From Flavisphingomonas formosensis (lineage in GTDB: Bacteria; Pseudomonadota; Alphaproteobacteria; Sphingomonadales; Sphingomonadaceae): DNA of 64,000 bases. Position numbers and translations under genes: made by a program. Numbering within the stretch: position 1 is the stretch's first letter; each line of letters opens with the position of its first letter. Positions 18,505 to 27,900 of this stretch are shown one piece after another. The stretch spans positions 1,054,001 through 1,118,000 of the forward strand of contig NZ_WRPK01000001.1 of NCBI RefSeq assembly GCF_009755815.1, written 5' to 3'. The notes beneath the pieces were generated by a model that made no database searches, had not been told where the DNA came from, and saw only the letters and a list, made by a program, of their open reading frames with translations.

Positions 18505-19279
18505 GGTCGCGGGCCTCCTTGCGGGCGCGCAGTTGGCGGAGAGGCCCGTCGAAATAGGCCAGCGAGGAAATGCGTTCGGCGCGGGCGGCGGAGACGGCGC
18601 CGCGGATCGCCGGGGTGATCTCCCCGACGGGATCGAAGCCCTCGGCCAGCCATTGCCGCACCACGCCTTGCGCCCGCAGGATCGCCGCGGGCTCTACATG
18701 GCGGACGCCTGCTATCCGGCAGAGCTCGGCCGCCAGCGCGATCGGATCCTCGCCCGCGCACGCCGCTTCATCGGCAGCGAGTCTCCCTGTCTCTGTCTCT
18801 GTCCCTGTCTCTTTCGGCAGTGCATCGGGCATGGCGGACGCATCGTCCGCGGACGGCGCATGGCCCGCCCAGCGCACTGCTGCGGCCTTGCGCGCGATCG
18901 CGCTGCGCTTCTCCTTGCGGGTGCGATAGGCGCATTTCTCCGCCCATGCGGCGTGCACCTGCTCGGCGATCACCGGATGGTAGAGCCGCCCGTCGCTGCA
19001 CAGGAGGAAGCCGCGCAGCGCCGCGTCGCGGTGCCGGCGCCAGGTGCGCGCGTCGCGCCCCAGCCCCGCCAGCCGCATCAGCGCGGCGTCATTGTCCGGC
19101 AGGCTGCCCGCCGGCAGCTGATGCCAGGCCGCGGCCCACAGCAGCACCGCATACCAGCACGCCTCCGGCGCGATCTCCGCGGCCATGCCGCTGTCGCGCA
19201 GCCGCGCCACCTGCAGGGGCATGAAGGGGAAGCTGCGCAGATCGCTGTCCGCCGGAGTCAGCGGCGCAGGCGTGCTCAT
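18284..19279 (-). CDS. DUF1376-like phage replication-associated protein
   Basis: A 331-residue protein. The N-terminal ~110 residues (SFPFMPLQVARLRDSG, ACWYAVLLWAAAWHQLPAGSLPDNDAALM) match the DUF1376 pattern, found in phage proteins next to replication genes. A basic middle (YRTRKEKRSAIARKAAAVRW) follows, and the C-terminus has Gly-Asp-Ala repeats. The start ATG overlaps the stop of the 53-residue gene. The last 221 bases overlap the next gene in another frame. The repeat-rich tail is a place where slippage could have extended the frame. Confidence 0.6.
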   Translation of the reverse strand: MSTPAPLTPADSDLRSFPFMPLQVARLRDSGMAAEIAPEACWYAVLLWAAAWHQLPAGSLPDNDAALMRLAGLGRDARTWRRHRDAALRGFLLCSDGRLYHPVIAEQVHAAWAEKCAYRTRKEKRSAIARKAAAVRWAGHAPSADDASAMPDALPKETGTETETGRLAADEAACAGEDPIALAAELCRIAGVRHVEPAAILRAQGVVRQWLAEGFDPVGEITPAIRGAVSAARAERISSLAYFDGPLRQLRARKEARDHGHRNTPAALRGPRPDPALDMWRDAQRRLAADADEAGDAGDAGGPDGAAADPGADLGTGAALPPYLADRHRGA

Positions 19280-19437
19280 GCCGCATCCTTTTCGCCGAGC
19301 CTGAGGCGCAGCCGGGCGCGGCGGCCCCGGCCGCCGTCGCGCAGCGGGCAGCCGGGAAGAGTGCAGTGGATCGCCTCGATACTGACCGTGAGCGCGGTGC
19401 AGGCGGGGCAGCGATGCTGGGGAGGGTGATTCGTCAT
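19276..19437 (-). CDS. Small phage protein with cysteine pairs
   Basis: A 53-residue protein too short for most gene callers. It has a zinc-ribbon-like spacing: CPAC, then CTLPGC 16 residues later. A very basic tail follows (RDGGRGRRARLRLRLGEK). Its stop overlaps the ATG of the DUF1376 gene, and its start faces the repressor operators, so it is the first gene of the repressed operon. Function unknown. Confidence 0.5.
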   Translation of the reverse strand: MTNHPPQHRCPACTALTVSIEAIHCTLPGCPLRDGGRGRRARLRLRLGEKDAA

Positions 19438-19449
19438 GGGGTGATTATC

Positions 19450-19496
19450 TGCTACAATCGCATACATGGCGCAAGCGAAAATATGCGAAAATCGCA
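19450..19496. promoter_or_regulatory. Repressor operators between divergent phage genes
   Basis: Two copies of a 13-bp palindrome of the form TGCGA-N3-TCGCA lie between the 53-residue gene and the repressor gene. One is exact, at 19484-19496 (TGCGAAAATCGCA); one has a degenerate left half, at 19450-19462. The same palindrome recurs near 20561 and 20596, so it is the likely binding site of the adjacent S24-type repressor. Confidence 0.65.
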
Positions 19497-19534
19497 CTTG
19501 CTGTTCTGCGTCGATCTGCGATCCTCGTCCGGCC

Positions 19535-20128
19535 ATGACACCCGCCGAGATTCGCCAGCGCATGACCGAGCTCGACCTCACCTTGCGTGAGCTCGCGGCC
19601 GCGACCGGCATCGACGAGAACAAGCTTTCCAAGTCGCTCGGCAAGGCCGGGCGGCGGATCACCGTGCCGGAGATGGCGGCGATCGAGGCGGTGCTCTCGG
19701 GTGGAGGCGGCGGCGAGCCGGCGGCGCCGGCGCTGCGTTCCATCCCGTTGCTTGGCGCGGTGCCGGCGGGCGGCTTTCGTGAGGCGGTGCCCGAGAGCGG
19801 GCGGCGCCATGCCATCGCCGATCCGGACACGCCGCCGCACGCCTTCGCGCTCGTCGTCAGCGGCGATTCGATGGACCTGATCGCGCCGGAGGGGACGATC
19901 GTGGTGATCGATCCGGACGACAAGGCGCTCTGGCCCGGCTGGCGCTACGTCGTGCAGACGGCGGACGGCGACACCACTTTCAAGGAATATCAGGAGGGTC
20001 CGGCGCGGCTGGTGCCCTGCTCCAGCAATCCCGCGCATAAGGAGATCGTGCTGGGGGCCGAGCCGATCACGATCATCGGCCGCGTCTTCTCCTACTCCTT
20101 CCGCGATCTGCCCCGCCGACGGCTGTAA
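19535..20128 (+). CDS. LexA/CI-like S24 repressor
   Basis: A 197-residue phage-type repressor. The N-terminal helix-turn-helix covers about residues 3-52 (IRQRMTELDLTLRELAAATG, then NKLSKSLGK). A Gly-rich linker leads to an S24 self-cleavage domain with a possible cleavage site at Ala78-Gly79 in VPAGGF, nucleophile Ser112 in SGDSMD and base Lys150 in TTFKEY. All catalytic parts are present, so RecA-stimulated autocleavage is expected. I start at ATG 19535; the frame is open 23 codons upstream but that stretch holds the operator. It faces a minus-strand phage operon and probably controls it and the gene at 20646. Confidence 0.85.
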   Translation: MTPAEIRQRMTELDLTLRELAAATGIDENKLSKSLGKAGRRITVPEMAAIEAVLSGGGGGEPAAPALRSIPLLGAVPAGGFREAVPESGRRHAIADPDTPPHAFALVVSGDSMDLIAPEGTIVVIDPDDKALWPGWRYVVQTADGDTTFKEYQEGPARLVPCSSNPAHKEIVLGAEPITIIGRVFSYSFRDLPRRRL

Positions 20129-20298
20129 CGGCAGGCGTTCGTTCCATCGTCTTCGGCGCGGCGACCGCCGTGCAAAGCCGAAGCGCGGCGCGGCAGCATT
20201 GCGTCATCCCGATCCGTCGACCGGGCTCGGCATAGCCCCGCCTGCCGCGAAGTCGGCATGACGGCGAAGCGCGCAACGGACCCGTAGGAGGCCGCCGC
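20129..20298. repeat. Dispersed inverted-repeat sequence after the repressor
   Basis: Between about 20201 and 20264 the sequence runs from GTCATCCCGATC to GAAGTCGGCATGAC, an imperfect inverted repeat. It is similar in style to the one at 62189-62276 (GTCACCCC...GGCATGAC). It probably forms the transcript end of the repressor gene. Confidence 0.4.
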
Positions 20299-20520
20299 TT
20301 ACGCTCCCTCTGCCCCCTCGCGCCGCTCGATATCCGCCGGCACGCTCAGATAGAATCGCTCGCCATGCCAGGCGCCGAGGCCGAGCTGAATGGCGTCGTG
20401 CCGGGCAGTCTCGAGACGGTCCCGCCAGGGGCCGCGCGCTGCGCCCAGCACCGACACCCTGTACCAGATACGCTGCCGCAATGCCCTCTCCCTGCTGACC
20501 ACGAGTCGTCCCGGACCCAT
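20299..20520 (-). CDS. Small hypothetical protein
   Basis: A 73-residue basic protein (YRVSVLGAARGPWRDRLETA, then HGERFYLSVPADI). The alternation of strands and a helix suggests a compact fold. It is divergent from the gene at 20646 across the second operator region. I cannot assign a family, and the start at 20520 is uncertain. Confidence 0.4.
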   Translation of the reverse strand: MGPGRLVVSRERALRQRIWYRVSVLGAARGPWRDRLETARHDAIQLGLGAWHGERFYLSVPADIERREGAEGA

Positions 20521-20560
20521 TGGAACATTTCAGGAACATCGGGGCAAGCGCGAATCGATA

Positions 20561-20612
20561 TGCGATCATCGAAGATCGCATCTTGACTCATATTATGCGA
20601 TAATCGCATATT
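20561..20612 (+). promoter_or_regulatory. Repressor-controlled promoter with two operators
   Basis: A perfect 17-bp palindrome TATGCGATAATCGCATA spans 20594-20610, and a degenerate copy (TGCGATCATCGAA) spans 20561-20573. TTGACT at 20583-20588 can serve as a -35 box, with the -10 near 20606-20612. The palindrome would therefore block the promoter. It matches the operators at 19450-19496. Confidence 0.6.
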
Positions 20613-20645
20613 AGTGTCGCAGATTCGGGCAGGAAAGGGCCTGTT

Positions 20646-21008
20646 TTGACCGCCATCGAAATCGCGGCCCTGCGCCGTGCCCATGTCGACCGCATCGATC
20701 GGGCGGCCGCGCGTGCCGTCGCCCAAGCGGGCGGGCCGCATGGCATGCCGTTCGCGCTCCAGCATCTCGGCGCCTTCCTGGCGGCCGAAGGCGCGGCGCT
20801 GCCGCCCTCGGCGGGCGAGCGCGCGTTCGGCATCTGCCCGGCCGACTATGCCGGCGCGCATGCCGACAGCATCGCGGCCGGGGCGGGCATCGCCCGGCGC
20901 CTGCTCGCGGCGCTTCGCCGGGGCGAGGATGCCGCGCGCCTGCGCCTCGACGATGGGGAGGAACGGCGCGGCCGCCGTCCGGCCCCGCCGCTGCGAAGCG
21001 CCGCCTGA
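20646..21008 (+). CDS. Phage-associated hypothetical protein
   Basis: A 120-residue protein translated from TTG 20646, which follows AGGAAAGG. The N-terminus is helical and Ala-rich (IEIAALRRAHVDRIDRAAARAVAQAGG), and a basic tail ends the protein. I do not recognise it. It is the first gene behind the repressor-controlled promoter, so it should be silent until the repressor is inactivated. Confidence 0.5.
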   Translation: MTAIEIAALRRAHVDRIDRAAARAVAQAGGPHGMPFALQHLGAFLAAEGAALPPSAGERAFGICPADYAGAHADSIAAGAGIARRLLAALRRGEDAARLRLDDGEERRGRRPAPPLRSAA

Positions 21009-21046
21009 TGCCGGATCTGCCCCTCCCCCTTCGAAAGGATCGACCG

Positions 21047-21268
21047 ATGCAGCCTGGCTGGCGCCCGCTCTCCGCCATGTCCGTCCCCGCGCTGGTGCAT
21101 CACCATGCCGAGCTTGCCGGCCAGGTCACCCTGCTCTCCGAGGCCGGCGACGATCGAGCGGCCCATGAGGCCGACGCCCGCGGCCTCGCCGTTTCGGCGG
21201 AGCTCGCCGAGCGGCTGCAGGCCTGGCTCGGCGCGGTGCCGGCCGACGCGTTTCTGAACGCGTTGTGA
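21047..21268 (+). CDS. Phage-associated small hypothetical protein
   Basis: A 73-residue helical protein (MSVPALVHHHAELAGQVTLL, then AVSAELAERLQAWLG). ATG 21047 has AAAGGA seven bases upstream. An alternative ATG at 21008 overlaps the previous stop (TGATG) and would add 13 residues. Same operon as the gene at 20646. Function unknown. Confidence 0.45.
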   Translation: MQPGWRPLSAMSVPALVHHHAELAGQVTLLSEAGDDRAAHEADARGLAVSAELAERLQAWLGAVPADAFLNAL

Positions 21269-21663
21269 GGCCCGGTGCGCGGGCGAGCTGAATATCCTGT
21301 CATGCGGCCGGTGCGTGAGGAACGGGGCAGGGGGGAAGGAAAACCATCCTCTCCGTCATTCCCGCTTCGTTATCGACCCCTGTCGATCGATCCCCGCCGT
21401 TCCGGGATGTCGCAACCATTTCGGTTCTTTTGAAAGCCTTGAAGTCGTCATCGAATCCTGTCTTAGTTTTAATGGGGCATATAGGGGTTTCGATGTGACG
21501 GATTCGTTTCGATCCGGACGCGGGGGCGCGTCCGACCAGCATCGGTGCCGCGCGGCACCAGCGGACATCCTGCCGCCCCGTCCCTGACCCAGGCCCTTCC
21601 CGCTTCCTCCCTTCGCCGGCGCACCGACGCGCGCCGCAGCCCTCCCCATCGGAGATGATGAGC
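21269..21663. other. Upstream region of the RTX gene array
   Basis: A 395-bp gap with no gene. Around 21435-21500 the sequence becomes relatively AT-rich (CTTAGTTTTAATGGGGCATATAG), which is the likeliest promoter zone for the RTX genes. I cannot assign boxes with confidence. Confidence 0.4.
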
Positions 21664-24600
21664 ATGCCCACCTATAACGGCACGTCCGGCAACGACACGA
21701 TCAATGGCGGCAGCGGCGCCGACGTCATCAACGGGCTTGCGGGCAATGACATATTGAACGGCCTAGGCGGCAACGACACGATCGACGGCGGAGATGGCGC
21801 GGATACGATCGACGGCGGCGCGGGCACCAATATGCTGACTGGCGGTGCGGGCGACGACAAGATCACTAGTTCGGGCATCGGCGACACGATCAGCGGCGGC
21901 GATGGAAATGACAGCGTTATCTTCGCAAACGCGGCGATCGTTGGTGGGCCTATCGACGGCGGTGCCGGAACTGACAGCCTCGCTTTCAATTCCGCCAAAT
22001 TCGACACGGGCACGGCCGGCGTGGCCTTTTCCGGATTCGAGACGGTCAGCGGCAGTCTCTTTGGCGGCACGGGTGACGACGTTCTCGATCTCAGCGGCCT
22101 GTCTGGCATCACCGGTTCGCTGATCATCTGGGGTGGTCTTGGGAATGACATCATCATCGGTGGTGCGGAGAAGGATGACATTCGAGGTGGCACGGGTGAC
22201 GACACCCTCTACGGCGGCGCGGGCGACGACACGCTTTCCGGTTATGGGGAAGGCGCCAGCGAAACTGGCACCAACGCGCTCTACGGCGGAGATGGCAATG
22301 ACAGATTCTCGGGCGGCGGCCGCGTCACGCTCTATGGCGGTGCCGGAAACGATTTCGTCTACATCAACGAGGATACGACCCTGATCGGCATCGTGGACGG
22401 CGGCGCCGGCACGGACACATTCAGGGCAGACATGCAGGCGCATTTTGAGGGTGCCGTCACTTTCGTCGGATTCGAAATGCTCGCTGGCTATCTCGAGGGA
22501 AGCGCGGGCGACGACACGCTCGATCTCAGTTCGGCATTGAGCGGTTTTGACGGCGTGGGCGGCGGAGCCGGTGCAGATATCCTCTTCGGCAGCCAGGGCC
22601 TGGATTATCTCGCCGGCGAGGCCGGTGCCGATACGCTCTACGGCGGTGCTGGCAATGACGAACTCGACGGTGAGGCCGACAATGATGTGCTGAGCGGCGG
22701 GGCCGGCGCCGACCTGCTATATGGCGGAGCCGGAGACGACACCATCTCCGGCGGAACCGGCAATGATCAGATGAACGGTGGCACCGGCGTCGACACGGTG
22801 ACCTATGCGGCTGCGGCAAACGGCGTAGCCGTCAGCCTCGCGACAGGCACGGGCAGCGGCGAGGGCAGCGATACGCTAGCGGGTTTCGAGAGGGTGATCG
22901 GTTCGGCATTTAACGACACTCTGACCGGCGATGCGAATGCCAATGTCATCGAAGGCGGTGCCGGCAACGACGCGCTAAACGGCGGAGCCGGCATCGATAC
23001 GGCCAGCTATGCTGGTGCGACGGCCGGAGTCAGGGTCGGCCTGGGAACAAGCGCGGCGCAGGATACCGGCGGCGCCGGTACCGACACGCTTTCCCAGTTT
23101 GAAAATCTCCTCGGCTCCGCCTTCAGCGATACGCTGTTCGGCAGCGCGGGAGCCAATTTGCTGTCTGGCGGTGATGGCAATGACATTCTCGACGGCGTTG
23201 CCGGTAGCGACACGTTGGACGGCGGCGCCGGGATGGACACGGCGAGCTACAGGTCTGCCACGGCCGCGGTCATGGCCGATCTTGCAGCGGATATCGGTAG
23301 GGTCGGCGGCGACGTCGATACGTTTGTTAGTATCGAAAATCTGATCGGTTCCGCCTTTGACGACACGCTGACCGGAGATGGCTCTGCCAACATCCTCGAC
23401 GGTGATATGGGGAACGACATTCTCGACGGCGGAGCGGGCGACGATATATTGCGCGGCGGCACCGGCAACGACATGCTGTTTGGCGGCGATGGCGTCGACA
23501 TGGCCGATTTCAGCGATCTGCCGGTGGGCCTGATCGTCAACCTGCAGACCGGCTTCGTCATGAATGTCATGTACGCCGTCCAGGGGGACTTGGATTTTCT
23601 GTCAGGCATTGAGGGCGTGATCGGAAGCGGATCTGACGATACTGTGACCGGGGATGGCGGCGACAATCTGCTTTACGGCGGCGCGGGCAATGACACGCTG
23701 AACGGCGGCCTCGGCAACGACACGCTGGCGGGCGGTCTCGGCAACGACATGATCGACGGGGGCTCGGGGTTCGACACGGTAAGCTATGCCGATGCGGCAG
23801 CAGGTATCGCGCTGAATCTGGTGAGCACGACCTATCAGAACACCGGCGGCGCAGGCACGGACGTCGTGCGCAATGTCGAGAATGTGATCGGCTCGGCCTT
23901 TGCGGATACGCTGACCGGCAACCAGTTCGCCAATGTGCTGACCGGCGGGGCGGGGGACGACGTGCTGGACGGCGGCCTCGGCAACGATATGATGATCGGC
24001 GGCGATGGCATCGACACCGCCACCTATGCGCGTGCGGCCAATGCGGTAAAGGTGAACCTCGGCCTCACGGCGGCCCAGTCGACCGGCTACGGCACCGACA
24101 CGCTGTCTGGCATCGAGAACCTGACCGGCAGCGCCTATGACGACCAGCTCACCGGCGATGGCGGCAACAACGTGCTCACCGGCAATGCCGGCAACGACAT
24201 ATTGATCGGCGGCCTTGGCGACGAGGTGCTGAACGGCGGCGCGGGCAGCGATACGGCGTCCTACGCCAATGCGACCTCCGGCGTGACGATCAGCCTGGCG
24301 CTGACGACGGCGCAGGACACGTATGGCGCTGGGATCGATACGTTCCTGTCGATCGAGAACATCGTCGGCTCCTCTTATGACGACGTGATCACCGGCTCCG
24401 CGCAGGTGAACAGCATCTCTGGCGGCAACGGCAACGATACGATCGACGCCGGCTCGTCCAACGACACGGTCGATGGCGGCTATGGCAACGATATCCTCAA
24501 GGGCGCGGCGGGCGACGACAGCCTGATCGGCGGCGTCGGGCTCGATACGCTCTATGGCGGGGCGGGAGCGGACGTGCTGACCGGCGGGACGCAGAATGAC

Positions 24601-24900
24601 AGGTTCGTCTATCTCGCGGTCGGCGACAGCACGCTGGCCGCAACGGACCGGATTACGGATTTCGCCAAGGGCGACATACTCGACGTCTCGGCAATCGACG
24701 CCAGCACGAAGGTCGCTGGGAATCAAGCTTTCGTGCAGGCATCGGCGTTCACCCATAGCGCCGGCGAGTTCACGCTCGCTTATGATGCGGGCACGAACAC
24801 CACCACCGCTTTGTTCGATATTAATGGCGATGCCAACGCAGACATGGCGATCCTGTTTACCGGTGATGTCACGACGCTGACGTCGAGTTGGTTACTCTGA
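21664..24900 (+). CDS. Giant RTX repeat protein 1
   Basis: A 1078-residue protein built almost wholly from calcium-binding GGxGxDxLx nonapeptides beginning at residue 3. The nonapeptide blocks alternate with about seven copies of a module of the form DTxSYAxAxxxVxVxL...GxDTLxxIENLxGS. The last ~90 residues (DRITDFAKGDILDVSAIDAS to the end TSSWLL) match the serralysin-type C-terminal domain that carries the uncleaved type I secretion signal. No Sec signal or catalytic domain is visible. I start at ATG 21664 (MPTYNGTSGND) because GGAG is nine bases upstream and the paralogues start alike. Very acidic. Probably a secreted, calcium-folded surface or matrix protein. No exporter is encoded nearby. 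Confidence 0.85.
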   Translation: MPTYNGTSGNDTINGGSGADVINGLAGNDILNGLGGNDTIDGGDGADTIDGGAGTNMLTGGAGDDKITSSGIGDTISGGDGNDSVIFANAAIVGGPIDGGAGTDSLAFNSAKFDTGTAGVAFSGFETVSGSLFGGTGDDVLDLSGLSGITGSLIIWGGLGNDIIIGGAEKDDIRGGTGDDTLYGGAGDDTLSGYGEGASETGTNALYGGDGNDRFSGGGRVTLYGGAGNDFVYINEDTTLIGIVDGGAGTDTFRADMQAHFEGAVTFVGFEMLAGYLEGSAGDDTLDLSSALSGFDGVGGGAGADILFGSQGLDYLAGEAGADTLYGGAGNDELDGEADNDVLSGGAGADLLYGGAGDDTISGGTGNDQMNGGTGVDTVTYAAAANGVAVSLATGTGSGEGSDTLAGFERVIGSAFNDTLTGDANANVIEGGAGNDALNGGAGIDTASYAGATAGVRVGLGTSAAQDTGGAGTDTLSQFENLLGSAFSDTLFGSAGANLLSGGDGNDILDGVAGSDTLDGGAGMDTASYRSATAAVMADLAADIGRVGGDVDTFVSIENLIGSAFDDTLTGDGSANILDGDMGNDILDGGAGDDILRGGTGNDMLFGGDGVDMADFSDLPVGLIVNLQTGFVMNVMYAVQGDLDFLSGIEGVIGSGSDDTVTGDGGDNLLYGGAGNDTLNGGLGNDTLAGGLGNDMIDGGSGFDTVSYADAAAGIALNLVSTTYQNTGGAGTDVVRNVENVIGSAFADTLTGNQFANVLTGGAGDDVLDGGLGNDMMIGGDGIDTATYARAANAVKVNLGLTAAQSTGYGTDTLSGIENLTGSAYDDQLTGDGGNNVLTGNAGNDILIGGLGDEVLNGGAGSDTASYANATSGVTISLALTTAQDTYGAGIDTFLSIENIVGSSYDDVITGSAQVNSISGGNGNDTIDAGSSNDTVDGGYGNDILKGAAGDDSLIGGVGLDTLYGGAGADVLTGGTQNDRFVYLAVGDSTLAATDRITDFAKGDILDVSAIDASTKVAGNQAFVQASAFTHSAGEFTLAYDAGTNTTTALFDINGDANADMAILFTGDVTTLTSSWLL

Positions 24901-24942
24901 GCCAAATTTTCTCGCCCGCTTAATTCACCAAGGACTCTCATC

Positions 24943-27900
24943 ATGCCCATCTATAACGGCACATCCGGCAATGACACCATCAACGGCGACAAGTCCGGCG
25001 TCGCCGATGACACCATCTATGGGCTGCAGGGCAATGATATACTGAGAGGCGGCGCAAGCTCGGATACGTTGTCGGGCGGTGACGGCAACGATATGCTTTA
25101 CGGCGGCACGGGCCGCGACTTTCTCTACGCCGGCTCTGGAGACGATTCACTTTATGGCGAAGACGGCAACGACGTCGTCTATGGTGACAATCAGGGCGTC
25201 GATCTCCTGTACGGCGGGGCGGGCGACGATCAAATCTATGGTGGCGGCGCTGGGATCATTGATGCCGGGACCGGAAATGACCGTGTCGAACTGCATGGCA
25301 ATCTCGATGAGGGCGGCACGATTATCGGCGGCGACGGTACGGACAGCCTCGTTTTCGGCGTCACTTTCCACGCGCCTTCCCCAGACCTGACGATCACGGG
25401 CTTCGAGGGGATTTCCGGCTCCTTCTACGGCGGTGCCGGAGACGACGCGCTCAATCTCGCCCAAGTGCTGCCCGCGTCGGCGCTGCAAAACGGTGTAATG
25501 TTCGTCTATGGCGGCGGCGGCAATGATAGGCTGACCGGATCGGACACCCGCGATGCGCTCGACGGCGGAGACGGCAACGACACGCTCTACGGAGGTGGCG
25601 GCAACGATTATCTGAGCGCGGGCAGCGGGATTGACGCGCTCTACGGTGGGCAGGGCGACGACCAAATTGATATCAGCGATTCAGGCAATCCTTTTGCTGC
25701 GGGAAAAGTCTATTCGGGTGGTGACGGCTATGACACGCTCTCGATCTTTGGAGATGTGGGGCATCTCAACCTATCGGCGGCGGCGATCAACCCGGACATC
25801 GAGGCGATCAGCTATACTGGCTCTCTGGGGGTAGCTGCGGCTGAGGTCGGCCGCTTTTCCTATGACAACATGACTGAGTTCAGATTGACCACAGCAGGCA
25901 TCGCCGATTTTTCCGGCGTGACCATGCAGGGCACGACCCTCACTTTGAACGCCGGTGGAAACACCGTCATACTCACGAATACGCATACTCTCTACTATAC
26001 GTTCAGCATAGTTGGCAGCGGTTCGGCCGATACGGTCTTCGGCTCGGCTTCCGACGACACGATCGAAGGAAATGGGGGTGCGGATGCACTCAATGGCGGC
26101 GGTGGCACCGACTATCTCTATGGCGGCGGCGGTGATGATAACCTCAACGGTGAAGCGGGCAACGACCAAATCGCCGGCGGCGTCGGAAATGATATTCTGC
26201 ACGGCGGTGACGGGATCGACCTTCTGGAAGGGGAAGCCGGCAATGACATATTGGAGGGAGGCGCCGGCGCCGATGGCCTGATCGGTGGCGCGGGAGCCGA
26301 CGCGATCTACGGCGGCGACGGAGACGATCACATAGGGCTCGATCTGCCGTCCGATCTGGCGGCCGGAGAAATCATCGATGGCGGCGCGGGCACCGATCGG
26401 CTGTATCTGAACTTTGATGCGTCGATCGATCTTTCCGGTGCGGCGCTCACGAGCATCGAGCAGATCGTCAATGACTATAGCGGCTATAGCGTCGGCCTGA
26501 CGGCCGCGCAGGCGGATGCGCTCACAGAGATCAAGTCCAGCACCCTCGATATCAAAAGCGGTGGTGCGATCGATTTCAGCGGCGCCGCCGTTTATGTGAA
26601 CCGGATCAATCTGAGCGCGGCCGGAAACACGCTGAACTTGGCCGGCATCACGAGCCGAGGTACCTCGGTATATGGAGGCGCAGCGGACGATGTGATTGCT
26701 GGCAGCGCCGGCAGCGATGCGCTTTACGGCGGCGGCGGGGTCGATACGGTCAGCTACGCTGCCGCAACGGGCGGCGTCACCGTCTCTCTACAGACCTCCT
26801 TGGCTTCCGGCGCGGCAGGAGCGGATCGGCTCGGTGAGTTTGAAAACATCGTCGGATCCGCATTCGCGGATGTGCTTACCGGCGACGATGGCAACAATGT
26901 GCTGGACGGCGGCCTTGGCAACGACACGCTCGATGGTGGTGCCGGCATCGACACGGCGAGCTATGTCAACGCGGGTGCCGGCGTCACCGCGAATTTGGCG
27001 CTCACGGCCCCGCAGAATACCGGCAGCGCTGGCATGGACGCTCTCTTGCAGATCGAGAATCTGCAGGGCTCGGCCTTCGCCGATATTCTGACCGGCGATA
27101 CGGGCAACAACCGACTGTCGGGCGGTGCGGGGGATGACCTTTTGGTCGGCGGCGGCGGCGACGATGTGCTAGATGGTGGTGCGGGTAGCGATGCGGCCGA
27201 CTATTCTTCCGCGCCGGCCGCGGTGATCGCCGATCTCGCGCTCGGTGTGGTCAGCGGCGGCGCTGGATCGGATACGCTGATCGGGATCGAAAATCTCGTC
27301 GGATCGGCCTTTGCTGACGTCCTGACCGGTGACGCCGGTGTCAACCGGCTCAGTGGCGGCGGTGGAGACGATCGCATCGAAGGCGGTGCCGGGAACGATG
27401 TGCTGGACGGCGGCACCGGCATCGATACCGCCTCCTACGCCGGCGCCGCGGCCGCGGTGACGGTAAACCTCGCTGCCGGCCAGGTGTCCGGCGGCGCGGG
27501 ATCGGACATGCTGTCCAGTTTCGAGAATCTGGTGGGTTCCGCATTCAACGACATGCTCACGGGTGATGCCGGTGCAAACATTCTCGACGGCGGTGCCGGC
27601 AACGACCGGCTCGACGGCGGGGGTGGCAATGACACCGCAAGCTATGCCTCGGCCTTCGGGGGTGTGCATGTTAGCCTTGCCGTCGCGACTGCGCAGGCGA
27701 CGGGCAGCGCGGGTAGCGACACTCTGGTCGCGATCGAGAACCTCTCCGGCTCCGCGTTCAACGACACGCTTACAGGCAATGCGGGCGCGAACATTCTCTC
27801 GGGCGGTGCCGGCAATGACGTGCTGATCGGCGGGCTCGGCAATGACCGACTCGAGGGCGGGGATGGCATCGATACGGCCAGCTATGCGGGGGCCGCGGCC

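Noticed and set aside
15008..21268. Idea that tRNA-Gly is the attachment site of a complete prophage reaching to 21.3 kb
   Set aside because: No direct repeat of the tRNA 3' end and no integrase was found. Host-like genes (sigma/anti-sigma) lie between the tRNA and the phage-like operon.
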